From Bryobacteraceae bacterium (GTDB lineage Bacteria; Acidobacteriota; Terriglobia; Bryobacterales; Bryobacteraceae): 64,000 nucleotides of DNA. A program made the translations under genes and the position numbers. The DNA lies in contig JANWVO010000052.1 of assembly GCA_025056865.1 (NCBI GenBank), positions 124,001 through 188,000 on the forward strand, read 5' to 3'. The first letter of the stretch is position 1. The number at the start of each line of letters is the position of its first letter. Positions 47,149 to 55,252 of this stretch are shown piece by piece. The notes beneath the pieces are model-generated. The model did not search any database, was not told the origin of the DNA, and was given only the letters and a program-made list of their open reading frames with translations.

Positions 47149-48153
47149 ATGCTGGAATGGCTCCCGCTGGCCGCGCTGCCCGCCGCCGGGCGCCTTTATC
47201 AGGCGCTGGGCGAGAGGCGCGACGCCCGGCGGTGGCCTCCTCCGGGACGGATCATCGATGGGTTCCATGTCCTTGAGGCCGGCGATGGCGGACCGGCCGT
47301 CCTGCTGGAAGCGGGCATCGCCGCCTCCAGCGCGAGCTGGAAGCTCGTACAGGACAGGCTTTCCCTGCATTGCCGTGCCGTGAGTTACGACCGGCTGGGC
47401 CTCGGCTACAGTGCCCCGCCCCGATCGCCGCGCACGCTCGACAATCTCGTCGCGGAGCTCGATCAGGTGGTCTCCGGGACGCGGCTTCCACAGCCCTTCG
47501 TCCTGGCTGGCCACTCCTTTGGCGGTCTGCTCGTGCGCCATTACGCCGCGCGCTTCCCGCAGAAGGTGGCCGCGCTCGTGCTGCTGGATCCGCTGGAGCC
47601 TTTCGAATGGTTCCCGCTGCCGGAGGTGCGCCGCCGGATGCTGGCCCGCGGAGTGGCTCTCTCGCGGCGCGGCGCCACGCTGGCCCGCTGGGGCGTCGTC
47701 CGGCTTGGGCTGGACCTCTTGCTGCTCGGCTCGCGCCGCCTGCCGACGATGCTGGCCGTCGCCGCCAGCGGCAAGGGCAGCGAAGTGACGAAGCGCCTGG
47801 CGGGAGAGATCCAGAAACTGCCGCCGGAAGTCTGGCCGCGCGTCAAGTCCCACTGGTGCCTGCCGCGGAGCTTCTCCACCATGGCCGAATATCTGAAGCG
47901 GCTGCCCGAATATTGCGCCGCGACTCTCGAGGCGGTACCGCTGCGGCGCCTTCCCGTTCATGTGCTTTCCGCTGCAACCACGCCAGCCGAGGTCGTGGAA
48001 GCGCACCGCCGCTGGGCTTTGGAATCGGCGGGAGGCTCGCATCAGGTGATAGAGGGCAGCGGCCACTGGCTGCAACTGGATGCACCCGATGCAGTGGCAC
48101 AGACGATTTACACGGCCGTAATGCAAGCACGGCCGGGGATCTGGAAAAATTGA
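47149..48153 (+). CDS. Alpha/beta hydrolase
   Basis: 334 residues. A hydrophobic start (MLEWLPLAALPAAG) may be a membrane anchor rather than a cleaved signal. The fold is shown by VLLEAGIAASSASWKLVQDRL, the nucleophile elbow VLAGHSFGGLLVRHYA (Ser about residue 123), the Asp-containing strand after the cap and a C-terminal His in VIEGSGHWLQLDAPDAV. Typical substrates are esters or lipids; the actual one is unknown. Gene spacing suggests co-transcription with the two preceding exported proteins. Confidence 0.85.
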   Translation: MLEWLPLAALPAAGRLYQALGERRDARRWPPPGRIIDGFHVLEAGDGGPAVLLEAGIAASSASWKLVQDRLSLHCRAVSYDRLGLGYSAPPRSPRTLDNLVAELDQVVSGTRLPQPFVLAGHSFGGLLVRHYAARFPQKVAALVLLDPLEPFEWFPLPEVRRRMLARGVALSRRGATLARWGVVRLGLDLLLLGSRRLPTMLAVAASGKGSEVTKRLAGEIQKLPPEVWPRVKSHWCLPRSFSTMAEYLKRLPEYCAATLEAVPLRRLPVHVLSAATTPAEVVEAHRRWALESAGGSHQVIEGSGHWLQLDAPDAVAQTIYTAVMQARPGIWKN

Positions 48154-48173
48154 GAGTGCAGTACGGAAAAGAC

Positions 48174-49709
48174 ATGAGGATCGACCGACGAGCCTTCTTC
48201 GCGCGCAGCGGCGTGCTGGCCGGCGTGGCCGGCAGCCTCGAATCGCTATTTGCAGCCTCCCAGAAGCACGGCGCGCAGCCGCGCCGCATCATCTTCCTGG
48301 TGGCCGACGGCATGAGTCCTTCCGTGCTTCCGCTGGCCGAGCAGTTCTCCCTGCGCGTGCGCGGCAAGGGCCTGTTGTGGCATGCGCTGCTCGACCGCCC
48401 CGAAGCGGCGCGCGGCTGGATGGATATGGCGTCGCTCGATTCTCTGGTCACTGACTCGTCCTCGGCGTCCTCCTCGTGGGGTTCCGGCTCGCGGATCTTC
48501 AACGGCTGGGTGAACGTGCTGCCGGATGGCACGCGGCTGACGCCCATCATGGAGCTGACCAGGGACAAGGGCTGGCTGAACGCGCTCGTCACCACGGCCA
48601 CGGTGACCCATGCCACGCCCGCGGGCTTCGCCGCCAGCGTCCGCCGGCGCGATGACGAGCACCTGATTGCCGAGCAGTATCTGGGCAAGGTGGACGTCAT
48701 CCTCGGCGGCGGCAGACGGTTCTTCTCCGCGGAGACGCGCAAGGACGGCAAGGACCTCATCGCCGGCTTCCGCAGCGCCGGTTACGCCTTCGTGGAAAGC
48801 CGCACGCAGTTGCGCCAGCAGGGGGCGGGAGCGAAGAAGCTGCTCGGGCTGTTCAGCAGCAGCCACATGCCGTACACGGTGGATCACCGCAACAGCGAAT
48901 CCCTCCGCGAGCAGGCGCCAACGCTGGCCGAAATGACGGAAGCGGCGCTCGCGCTGCTCGAAAAACAGAACAGGCCGTATCTGATCCAGATCGAGGGCGC
49001 CCGTGTCGACCACGCCGCGCATGCCAACGACGCTGCCGGGCTGCTGTGGGACCAGATCGCCTTCGACGAAGCCATCGAGACCGTGCTGCGCTTCGTCGAA
49101 AAACGGCCCGACACGCTGGTGGTCATCACCAGCGATCACGGCAACTCCAACCCGGGCCTGGTCGGCATGGGTATCGAATACCGTCAGAGCAACGCCTGCT
49201 TCGAGCGGCTGGCCGGCATCCGCGCCAGCTTCAGCACCGTGGCGCCCCAGCTTGCCGGCAGGGCGGAATACTCCATGAGCACGGAGCAGCCTTCCGGAGT
49301 GGCCGGGGGCCCGCCCCCGGTGGAGCGGATGCAGGAGCTGGCGCGGCAGCATTTCGGCTTCGCCTTCACGCCGGAGGAGTGCGAGATTCTGCGCCGCTGC
49401 GCCGCAGGCGAGAAGAAGCTCTGCGTCAACCGCCAGCTCGACTCCGCCGTGGGCATTCTCGGACAGGTCGTCGGCAACCACACGGGCATCCACTGGACGG
49501 GCACGACGCACACCTCCGACTACACGCTGGTCACGGCGCTCGGACCCGGCGCGGAGCGCTTCAGCGGCTTCCTCCGCAACACGGAGGTATTCGGGGCGTT
49601 GACGCAACTGGCCGGCATTGAGCACCGCAACCCGTCGATGGATCCAGCGGAGGCGGCCAGGTACCGCCAGGTGGCGTTCACGCCGCGCGAGCGCCCGGAT
49701 TGGGCCTGA
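48174..49709 (+). CDS. Exported alkaline phosphatase (PhoA family)
   Basis: 511 residues. A Tat signal RRAFFARSGVLAGVAGS opens the protein. The catalytic metal sites are visible: VADGMS (Asp), the phosphorylated Ser near residue 96 in VTDSSSASSSWGSG, EGARVDHAAHAND, TSDHGN and GTTHTSDYT. It releases phosphate from monoesters in the periplasm, in keeping with the polyphosphate genes at the window start. It lies 20 bases after the hydrolase. Starts at TTG 48150 or GTG 48156 are possible, but the Tat signal begins at ATG 48174. Confidence 0.92.
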   Translation: MRIDRRAFFARSGVLAGVAGSLESLFAASQKHGAQPRRIIFLVADGMSPSVLPLAEQFSLRVRGKGLLWHALLDRPEAARGWMDMASLDSLVTDSSSASSSWGSGSRIFNGWVNVLPDGTRLTPIMELTRDKGWLNALVTTATVTHATPAGFAASVRRRDDEHLIAEQYLGKVDVILGGGRRFFSAETRKDGKDLIAGFRSAGYAFVESRTQLRQQGAGAKKLLGLFSSSHMPYTVDHRNSESLREQAPTLAEMTEAALALLEKQNRPYLIQIEGARVDHAAHANDAAGLLWDQIAFDEAIETVLRFVEKRPDTLVVITSDHGNSNPGLVGMGIEYRQSNACFERLAGIRASFSTVAPQLAGRAEYSMSTEQPSGVAGGPPPVERMQELARQHFGFAFTPEECEILRRCAAGEKKLCVNRQLDSAVGILGQVVGNHTGIHWTGTTHTSDYTLVTALGPGAERFSGFLRNTEVFGALTQLAGIEHRNPSMDPAEAARYRQVAFTPRERPDWA

Positions 49710-49778
49710 CGCGCCTGTCCTGGAGAAGGCTCCCTCCGCCGCGCTGCCGGGTCATGGTTCGCAGACAACGCACAGCAG

Positions 49779-49801
49779 CGCCGCTCCCGCGCGGGGCGGC
49801 G
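49779..49801. terminator. Strong GC hairpin between convergent genes
   Basis: A nine-pair stem (one G-T pair) with a five-base loop lies between the phosphatase stop (49709) and the RidA stop (49845). There is no T-run, so termination would need Rho or another factor. Confidence 0.35.
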
Positions 49802-49844
49802 ACAGCGTGAAAGCGCCCCGCGCCGGCGCAGCCGGCAGAGCCGG

Positions 49845-50231
49845 TCAGGCCACGTAGGCGATGGCCTCGATTTCCACCCGTACGTCGCGGGGCAGGCGCG
49901 CCGCTTCCACGGTGGCGCGGGCCGGGGGATTCACCGGGAAATAGCGCCCGTAAATCTCGTTCACTTTGGCGAAATCGCCCAGGTCTTTCAGGAAAATCGT
50001 CGTTTTCAGCACCGTGTCCAGCCGTGCGCCCGCCGCCTCGAGCACGGCCTTGAGGTTCTCGAGCACTCTCGCTGTCTGCTCTTCAATGCCGCCTTCGACA
50101 ATCTGTCCTGTAGCCGGATCCAGCGGGATTTGCCCGCTCACGAAAACGAGGCCGTTCCACCGGACGGCCTGCGAATAGGGACCGATGGCCGCCGGAGCGC
50201 CGGCGGTCTGGATGATTTGTTTTTCCGGCAT
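49845..50231 (-). CDS. RidA/YjgF-family protein
   Basis: 128 residues, almost the exact family length. It starts PEKQIIQTAGAPAAIGPYSQAVRWNGLVFVSGQIPLDP, then shows VKINE-like KVNEIYGRYFP and the substrate-binding Arg in PPARATVEAARLP. RidA deaminates reactive enamine/imine intermediates produced by PLP enzymes. ATG 50231 is chosen by family alignment. It is followed on the same strand by nothing close, and preceded 17 bases away by a CMD-family gene. Confidence 0.93.
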   Translation of the reverse strand: MPEKQIIQTAGAPAAIGPYSQAVRWNGLVFVSGQIPLDPATGQIVEGGIEEQTARVLENLKAVLEAAGARLDTVLKTTIFLKDLGDFAKVNEIYGRYFPVNPPARATVEAARLPRDVRVEIEAIAYVA

Positions 50232-50248
50232 GGCTTCGCAGGCGCCGC

Positions 50249-50572
50249 TCAGGCGCCAAGCTCCTCCTCGATCCACGTCATCGCCGCATAGGCTGCCGGC
50301 CAGCCCACTGTCGTGATCGCCAACACGGCCGCATGAAGAATCTCTTCCTTCTTCGCGCCGGATTCGAACGCCTGGCGCGCGGCCGAATGCACCGCGCCCT
50401 CGTGCTGCGAGCCGATGGCGATGCCGAGCTTGACAAGCCTGCGCGTCTTCTCGTTCAGCGGGCCTCCCTTCTCATGGCACGCCGTGCCGAGCGCCTCGAA
50501 AGCTGCCCAGACTTCCGGGAATTTCTTCTCAAATTTCTTGAGCTTCTTGGGAACCGCTGTCTGTTTGGCCAT
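50249..50572 (-). CDS. Carboxymuconolactone decarboxylase (CMD) family protein
   Basis: 107 residues. The CMD/AhpD-like helical core is KTRRLVKLGIAIGSQHEGAVHSAARQAFESGAKKEEILHAAVLAITTVGWPAAYAA. The AhpD redox CxxC is absent (only one Cys, in GTACHEK), so peroxidase activity is unlikely. The basic N-terminus (KKLKKFEKKFPE) is common in small CMD proteins. Likely co-transcribed with RidA. ATG 50572 has no strong ribosome site. Confidence 0.85.
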   Translation of the reverse strand: MAKQTAVPKKLKKFEKKFPEVWAAFEALGTACHEKGGPLNEKTRRLVKLGIAIGSQHEGAVHSAARQAFESGAKKEEILHAAVLAITTVGWPAAYAAMTWIEEELGA

Positions 50573-50677
50573 GCCATGCAAGATACCACGGCGTTGCGCA
50601 TGGTGGACGGGAGCCTCCCGCCAGGAGGGGTGCCGGATGCGATATAAAGCTGACTGTAGGGGAAGAACGATATACCC

Positions 50678-52006
50678 ATGAAAGACAGCACCCGTCCAGA
50701 ATCGCGCGACCGCCGCAGCTTCCTGTCCTCCGCCGCCGCAGCAGGGCTCACCACGAATCTGTTCACCGGTTCCGTCCGCGGCGCCAATGACCGCGTCGCC
50801 GTAGCCTTCATCGGCATGGGCCAGATGGGCCGGGGAAATCTCGAGTATGCTTCCCGCGTGCCAGGCATCCAGCCGGTGGCCGTGTGCGATGTTTACAGAC
50901 CGCATCTCGAAATGGCTGCCGCGCTCGCTAAGAAGCTCGGGCACGACGTGAAAGCCATCCGCGACTTCCGCGAGATCATCGCCGACAGGAGCGTGGACGC
51001 CGTCTGCATCTCGACGCCAGACCACTGGCACGCCTACATGACGATCGAGGCATGCAAGGCGGGCAAGGACGTTTTCGTAGAAAAGCCCGCGTGCGTTTAT
51101 GTGGAAGAGGGCCTGCTGATGGTGCAGGCGGCCCGCAAGTACAGGCGCGTGGTGCAGGGCGGAACCATGCAGCGCTCGGGAGGATACTTTCAGAAGGCTG
51201 CGGAGCTCGTCAGAAGCGGCGCTCTGGGCGAGATCACGTTCTGCCATACCTGGCAGGCCGCGATGGAGAAAAAGGAACGCTGGGGCAATCCGCCCGACGA
51301 GCCGCCCCCGGCCGATCTGGACTGGGATCTCTGGCTTGGTCCCGCGCCGAAGCGCCCTTACAACCTGAACCGCTTCGGCGTGGCGCCCGGAAGATGGTCC
51401 ACATTCCGCTACTTCTGGGACTACGCCGGCGGCGCGATGACGGACTGGGGCATCCACCTGATCGACCCGATCCATCAGGCGTTCGACGACCCGATGCCGA
51501 CGGCGGTCACGGCCATGGGCTCGAAATTTTATGTGACGGACAACTGCGAGACGCCCGACACGATGCTGGCGACGTTTTTCTATCCAAAATTCCTCGCCAG
51601 CTACGAGTCCCGCACGTGCAATCCGATGCCCCTGCTTGGCAACTGGAACCACGGCACGGCCATTCACGGCACGGAAGCGACCGTCGTCGTCAACCGCAGC
51701 GGCTGCTGGCTGATCCCCAACCGCGGCTCGAAGGTGGAGCCGGCAGTCTGGGAAAAGGATTCGAAAATGGCGCAGCTCAACGTGCCCCATTGGGAGAATT
51801 TCCTCGCCTGCATCCGCTCGCGCGAGAAGCCCATTTCCGACATCGAGAACTGCGTCCGCTCGTCGGTCACCTGCATCCTGGCCAACGTGTCGATGCGCGC
51901 CGGAGTCCGCGTCGACTGGGACGAGAAAAACTGGACGGTGAAGCAGAGCGAAGCAAGGCCATATCTGAAAGCCCGGTACCGCTCGCCCTGGAAGCTGGAG
52001 GTTTGA
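50678..52006 (+). CDS. Exported Gfo/Idh/MocA-family oxidoreductase
   Basis: 442 residues. A Tat signal (RRSFLSSAAAAGLTTNLFTG) precedes an NAD(P)-binding Rossmann domain (RVAVAFIGMGQMGRGNLEYA) and the family's EKPACVYVEEG lysine motif, then the C-terminal alpha/beta sheet domain (YAGGAMTDWGIHLIDPIH). Exported members are common in Planctomycetes and Acidobacteria and are thought to act on sugars; the substrate is not predictable. TATAAA at 50643-50648 and AGGGGAAG before ATG give a plausible promoter and ribosome site. Confidence 0.93.
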   Translation: MKDSTRPESRDRRSFLSSAAAAGLTTNLFTGSVRGANDRVAVAFIGMGQMGRGNLEYASRVPGIQPVAVCDVYRPHLEMAAALAKKLGHDVKAIRDFREIIADRSVDAVCISTPDHWHAYMTIEACKAGKDVFVEKPACVYVEEGLLMVQAARKYRRVVQGGTMQRSGGYFQKAAELVRSGALGEITFCHTWQAAMEKKERWGNPPDEPPPADLDWDLWLGPAPKRPYNLNRFGVAPGRWSTFRYFWDYAGGAMTDWGIHLIDPIHQAFDDPMPTAVTAMGSKFYVTDNCETPDTMLATFFYPKFLASYESRTCNPMPLLGNWNHGTAIHGTEATVVVNRSGCWLIPNRGSKVEPAVWEKDSKMAQLNVPHWENFLACIRSREKPISDIENCVRSSVTCILANVSMRAGVRVDWDEKNWTVKQSEARPYLKARYRSPWKLEV

Positions 52007-52037
52007 ACCGCGGGGGAATTCCTTTTTGAGACAGGCA

Positions 52038-52065
52038 TTGCCCGGTTGCCGCCTGAACGGATAAT
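52038..52065 (+). promoter_or_regulatory. Promoter for the carbonic anhydrase gene
   Basis: TTGCCC (52038-52043) and GATAAT (52060-52065) are 16 bases apart. The predicted transcript start is around 52072, directly before ATG 52073, implying a leaderless message. Confidence 0.45.
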
Positions 52066-52072
52066 CAGTGCC

Positions 52073-52651
52073 ATGGAGGGGCAAGCCGTGTCTCAGATCC
52101 TCAACGAAGTTCTCGAAGCCAATCGCCGGTATGCGGCGGAGTTTGGCGACAAGGGGAAGCTGGCGATGCCGCCCGCGCGGCGCTTCGCCATTCTCACCTG
52201 CATGGACGCGCGGCTCGACCCGGCGAAATTCGCCGGACTGGCCGAAGGCGACGCTCACGTCATCCGCAACGCGGGCGGGCGCGCCAGCGATGACGCCATC
52301 CGCTCGCTCGTCATCTCGGCCAAGCTGCTCGGCACGCGCGAATGGTTCGTCATCCACCATACGGACTGCGGCATGGAGTTCTTCACGGACGAAATCATGC
52401 GCGGGCTGCTGGCGGAGACCATCGGGCCGGCAGGGCTGGTCGATGGCCAGTGGAAGAATCTGGACACATCCCTGCCCGGCTCGCGCGAGGGCGACTTTAT
52501 CGACTGGCTGACCATCCGCGACCAGGCGCAGAGCGTCCGCGACGACGTGGCCCGCATCCGCCGCCATCCGCTGGTGCCGCCCGACATTCCCATCTATGGC
52601 TACATCTACGACGTGCGCACCGGGAAGCTGGTCGAGGTGTCCGCATCCTGA
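52073..52651 (+). CDS. Beta-class carbonic anhydrase
   Basis: 192 residues from ATG 52073. Zinc ligands are Cys43 (LTCMDAR, with Asp45), His96 and Cys99 (HHTDC), the beta-class pattern; the opening [34 protein letters not shown] is like the Rv1284 subgroup. It hydrates CO2. Two starts compete: ATG 52073 sits seven bases after a GATAAT box (leaderless), whereas GTG 52088 has the ribosome site GGAGGG six bases upstream. Family alignment slightly favours GTG 52088. Confidence 0.93.
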   Translation: MEGQAVSQILNEVLEANRRYAAEFGDKGKLAMPPARRFAILTCMDARLDPAKFAGLAEGDAHVIRNAGGRASDDAIRSLVISAKLLGTREWFVIHHTDCGMEFFTDEIMRGLLAETIGPAGLVDGQWKNLDTSLPGSREGDFIDWLTIRDQAQSVRDDVARIRRHPLVPPDIPIYGYIYDVRTGKLVEVSAS

Positions 52652-52733
52652 GGTGCGCCCCGAATGCGATGCGCGCCTTCCGCAGCCGCGCATCGCCGCC
52701 ATTTCGTGATGAAATGCCGCACGGCGGCTCTGC

Positions 52734-52739
52734 TAGAAT
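52734..52739 (+). promoter_or_regulatory. TAGAAT -10 box giving a leaderless GTG start
   Basis: TAGAAT is followed by seven bases and GTG 52747, mirroring the arrangement at 31144. The ATG at 52738 lies inside the box and would need transcription from further upstream. Confidence 0.35.
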
Positions 52740-52746
52740 GCCCGCC

Positions 52747-54852
52747 GTGCGGTTCCTGCTTCTTCTCCCCGCGATTCTCTTCCCTGCTGCCTGCGCAGAT
52801 CTGTTCAAAGACGACTTCTCCCGCTTCCCTGCGGGCAAGCTCTCTGCCCCTGTCGGCGAACTGAACCCCGCCATTCAGGAGTATCACTACCTGCCGCACC
52901 GCGGCGTCCCTCTGTGGCCGTGGGCCAACCCGATCGTGCACAACGATTCCTGGGTCGTCTCTGATGAGGACGGCAAGCCCTATCTCGAGCAGCACCTCGT
53001 GAACAGTGAAGCCGGCCGCTGGTCGCCTCTTTTCATCACGGGCGACCCGGAGTGGTTCGACTACTCCGTCGAAGTCCGCGTGCGGCCCCTTTCTTTCGCC
53101 GGCAAGGCTGGCCTCGTTTTCCGATACCACACGAACCGCCACCACTTCGCCTTTTTCCTCACACAGGGCAACACGGCGAAGCTCGCGGTGCAGTTGCCCA
53201 TCGAAACGCGTTTCCGCGTGGCGGAATGGCATGACCTCGTGGCGGCCCGATTCGACTACACGACGGACCGCTATTACCTGATGCGCGTCGAAAACCGCGG
53301 CCCGCGGATCATCGCGTTCATCGACGGCCAGAAGATTGTCGAGGCGGAAAGCACGGAGACGCTGAAAGGAAAGGCCGGCGTCACCGCCGACGTGCCCGCG
53401 CGCTTCATGGACTTCCGCGTGGAAGCGCCAGACGAAACCGCGCGCCAGATCCAGCGGCGCATCGAGACCCGCGAAAAGGAGCTGGAAGGGCTCCGCACCA
53501 GCAATCCCCGGCCGAAGCTCTGGAGGCGCTTCCGCACGCCCGGCTTCGGCGCCGGACGCAACGTCCGCTTCGGCGACCTCGATGGCGACGGCCAGCCCGA
53601 GATGCTGATCGCCCAGAACATCCCTCGCGTGCGGGGCGACGCCTTCTCCCACATCTCCTGCCTCACCGCCGTCAGCCTCGAAGGCAGAGTCCTCTGGCAG
53701 AAGGGCAAGCCCGATCCCCGCAACGGCCTGCTTACCAACGACAATCCCTTCCAGATCCACGACCTCGACGGCGACGGCCGCAAAGAAGTCATCCTCGTGC
53801 AGGACTTCCGGATCAAGGTGCTCGAAGGGGCCACCGGCAGGCTGCTCCGTTCCGCTCCCATGCCCCCCATGCGCGCCGATCTCAAAGAACGGCCCTACGA
53901 GCGCAACTCGGGCGATTCGATCGCGTTTCTCGATCTCAATGGCCGCGGCCGCCGCTCGCACATCCTCATCAAGGACCGCTACCAGAACTTCTGGATTTTC
54001 GACCGCGAGCTGAAGCTGCTGTGGCAGGGCGAAGGCCAACTGGGCCACTACCCGTTTCCGTTCGACATCGACGGCGACGGGCGCGACGAGTTCGCCATCG
54101 GCTATGCGCTCTGGTCGCCGGACGGCAGGCAGATCTGGAGCCGTGACCGAGACTACCGCGACCACGCCGACGGCATCGTCGTAGGCAACTTCACCGACGA
54201 TCCCAAGGCGCCGCCGCGCGTCTATGCCACCGGCAGCGACGAGGGCTTCCTGCTGTTCGATCTCGCCGGCCGCAATCTGAAGCACGTGCGGATCGGCCAC
54301 GCACAGAGCCCGTCGATTGCGAAGTACCGTGCTGACGTGCCCGGTCTCCAGATGATGGTTTCCAACTTCTGGCGCAATCCGGGCATCATTACGCTGTTCG
54401 ACGCCGATGGCAACATCCTCGCCCAGGAAGAACCCGTGCACCATGCCTCGCCCTTGCTGCCGGTGAACTGGCGCGGCGACGGCGTCGAGTTCGCCATGCT
54501 GTCTGCCAACACGCGCGAAGGCGGGCTGATCGACGGCCATCTCCGCCGGGTAGTCATGTTCCCCGACGATGGCCATCCGGACCTCGCCTATGATGCGCGG
54601 GACCTCACCGGCGATGCCCGCGACGAGATCGTCGTCTGGAACACCGACGAAGTCTGGATCTACACGCAGGACCCGCCCTTCAAGGGAGCGCGCATTTACG
54701 CCCCCCTGCGCTCGCCGGATTGCAACGAATCCAACTACAGGGCGACCGTATCGCTGCCAGCATGGCGGCATGGCCCGTCAGAAGCAGGGCGCGTGCCGGC
54801 GCAACCCTCGCCGCGGCCCGGCTCCGAGGGCCGCAGGCAGCCTGGATCCTGA
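52747..54852 (+). CDS. Large exported FG-GAP/LamG-like protein
   Basis: 701 residues. A signal peptide (FLLLLPAILFPAACA) precedes an N-terminal beta-sandwich of DUF1080/concanavalin type (about 20-235; DDFSRFPAGKLSAPVGELN, WFDYSVEVRVRPLSFAGKAGLVFRYHT). A repeat-rich C-terminal beta-propeller has FG-GAP-like calcium loops DLDGDGQPE, DLDGDGRKE and DIDGDGRDE. It resembles rhamnogalacturonan-lyase-like or sugar-binding secreted proteins. GTG 52747 is chosen from the TAGAAT spacing; ATG 52738 adds three residues. The last ~30 residues (from SLPAWRHGPSEA) look like read-through of non-coding sequence, so a natural stop may have been lost. Confidence 0.75.
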   Translation: MRFLLLLPAILFPAACADLFKDDFSRFPAGKLSAPVGELNPAIQEYHYLPHRGVPLWPWANPIVHNDSWVVSDEDGKPYLEQHLVNSEAGRWSPLFITGDPEWFDYSVEVRVRPLSFAGKAGLVFRYHTNRHHFAFFLTQGNTAKLAVQLPIETRFRVAEWHDLVAARFDYTTDRYYLMRVENRGPRIIAFIDGQKIVEAESTETLKGKAGVTADVPARFMDFRVEAPDETARQIQRRIETREKELEGLRTSNPRPKLWRRFRTPGFGAGRNVRFGDLDGDGQPEMLIAQNIPRVRGDAFSHISCLTAVSLEGRVLWQKGKPDPRNGLLTNDNPFQIHDLDGDGRKEVILVQDFRIKVLEGATGRLLRSAPMPPMRADLKERPYERNSGDSIAFLDLNGRGRRSHILIKDRYQNFWIFDRELKLLWQGEGQLGHYPFPFDIDGDGRDEFAIGYALWSPDGRQIWSRDRDYRDHADGIVVGNFTDDPKAPPRVYATGSDEGFLLFDLAGRNLKHVRIGHAQSPSIAKYRADVPGLQMMVSNFWRNPGIITLFDADGNILAQEEPVHHASPLLPVNWRGDGVEFAMLSANTREGGLIDGHLRRVVMFPDDGHPDLAYDARDLTGDARDEIVVWNTDEVWIYTQDPPFKGARIYAPLRSPDCNESNYRATVSLPAWRHGPSEAGRVPAQPSPRPGSEGRRQPGS

Positions 54853-55252
54853 CCGCGCCCCACGTGGCCAGACCTCCCGGGAGCGACAGGCCGGGCGGAC
54901 GCGCAGGTTGCCTGAGCTGTCTGCGCGCCCTCTGCCCGTCCACTGCCGCCACTGTCCCATGGCGGCACGGGACAACAGGAGGCCCGGGCATGCTTTGTGG
55001 CTTGCAGCCGGCGTCGGGGTTGACCGAAACGCCCAAAGCACCTCGGGATCCGTGCTCACCCGCCGTTTTCGAATCAGGCGCGCAAATCCTGCACCGTTCT
55101 CCTACGCGGCTGCTGTGGTGGACACAGGTCCGTCGGCCGGCAGGTTCCGCCGGGAACCTGAGGGCACAGCCTTTGCACGCGCATGCGCCGGTGGCGGACG
55201 CGGGCGAGGCGCGGATCGGAATGATTCTTGCTGCTGTCAGGCCCGCCGGCGG
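54853..55252. other. Gene-free spacer
   Basis: About 400 bases between the convergent FG-GAP and beta-helix genes. No convincing reading frame, tRNA or repeat was seen. One hairpin lies at 55141-55160. Confidence 0.5.
55141..55160. terminator. Palindromic hairpin in the spacer
   Basis: CAGGTTCC and its exact complement GGAACCTG are separated by GCCG. It lies 93 bases beyond the end of the minus-strand beta-helix gene and could mark the end of either transcript. No T-run. Confidence 0.3.

Noticed and set aside
50249-52702. Long minus-strand open frame covering three genes
   Set aside because: Only the last 107 codons (CMD-family protein) are real; the rest is the shadow of the Gfo/Idh and carbonic anhydrase genes.
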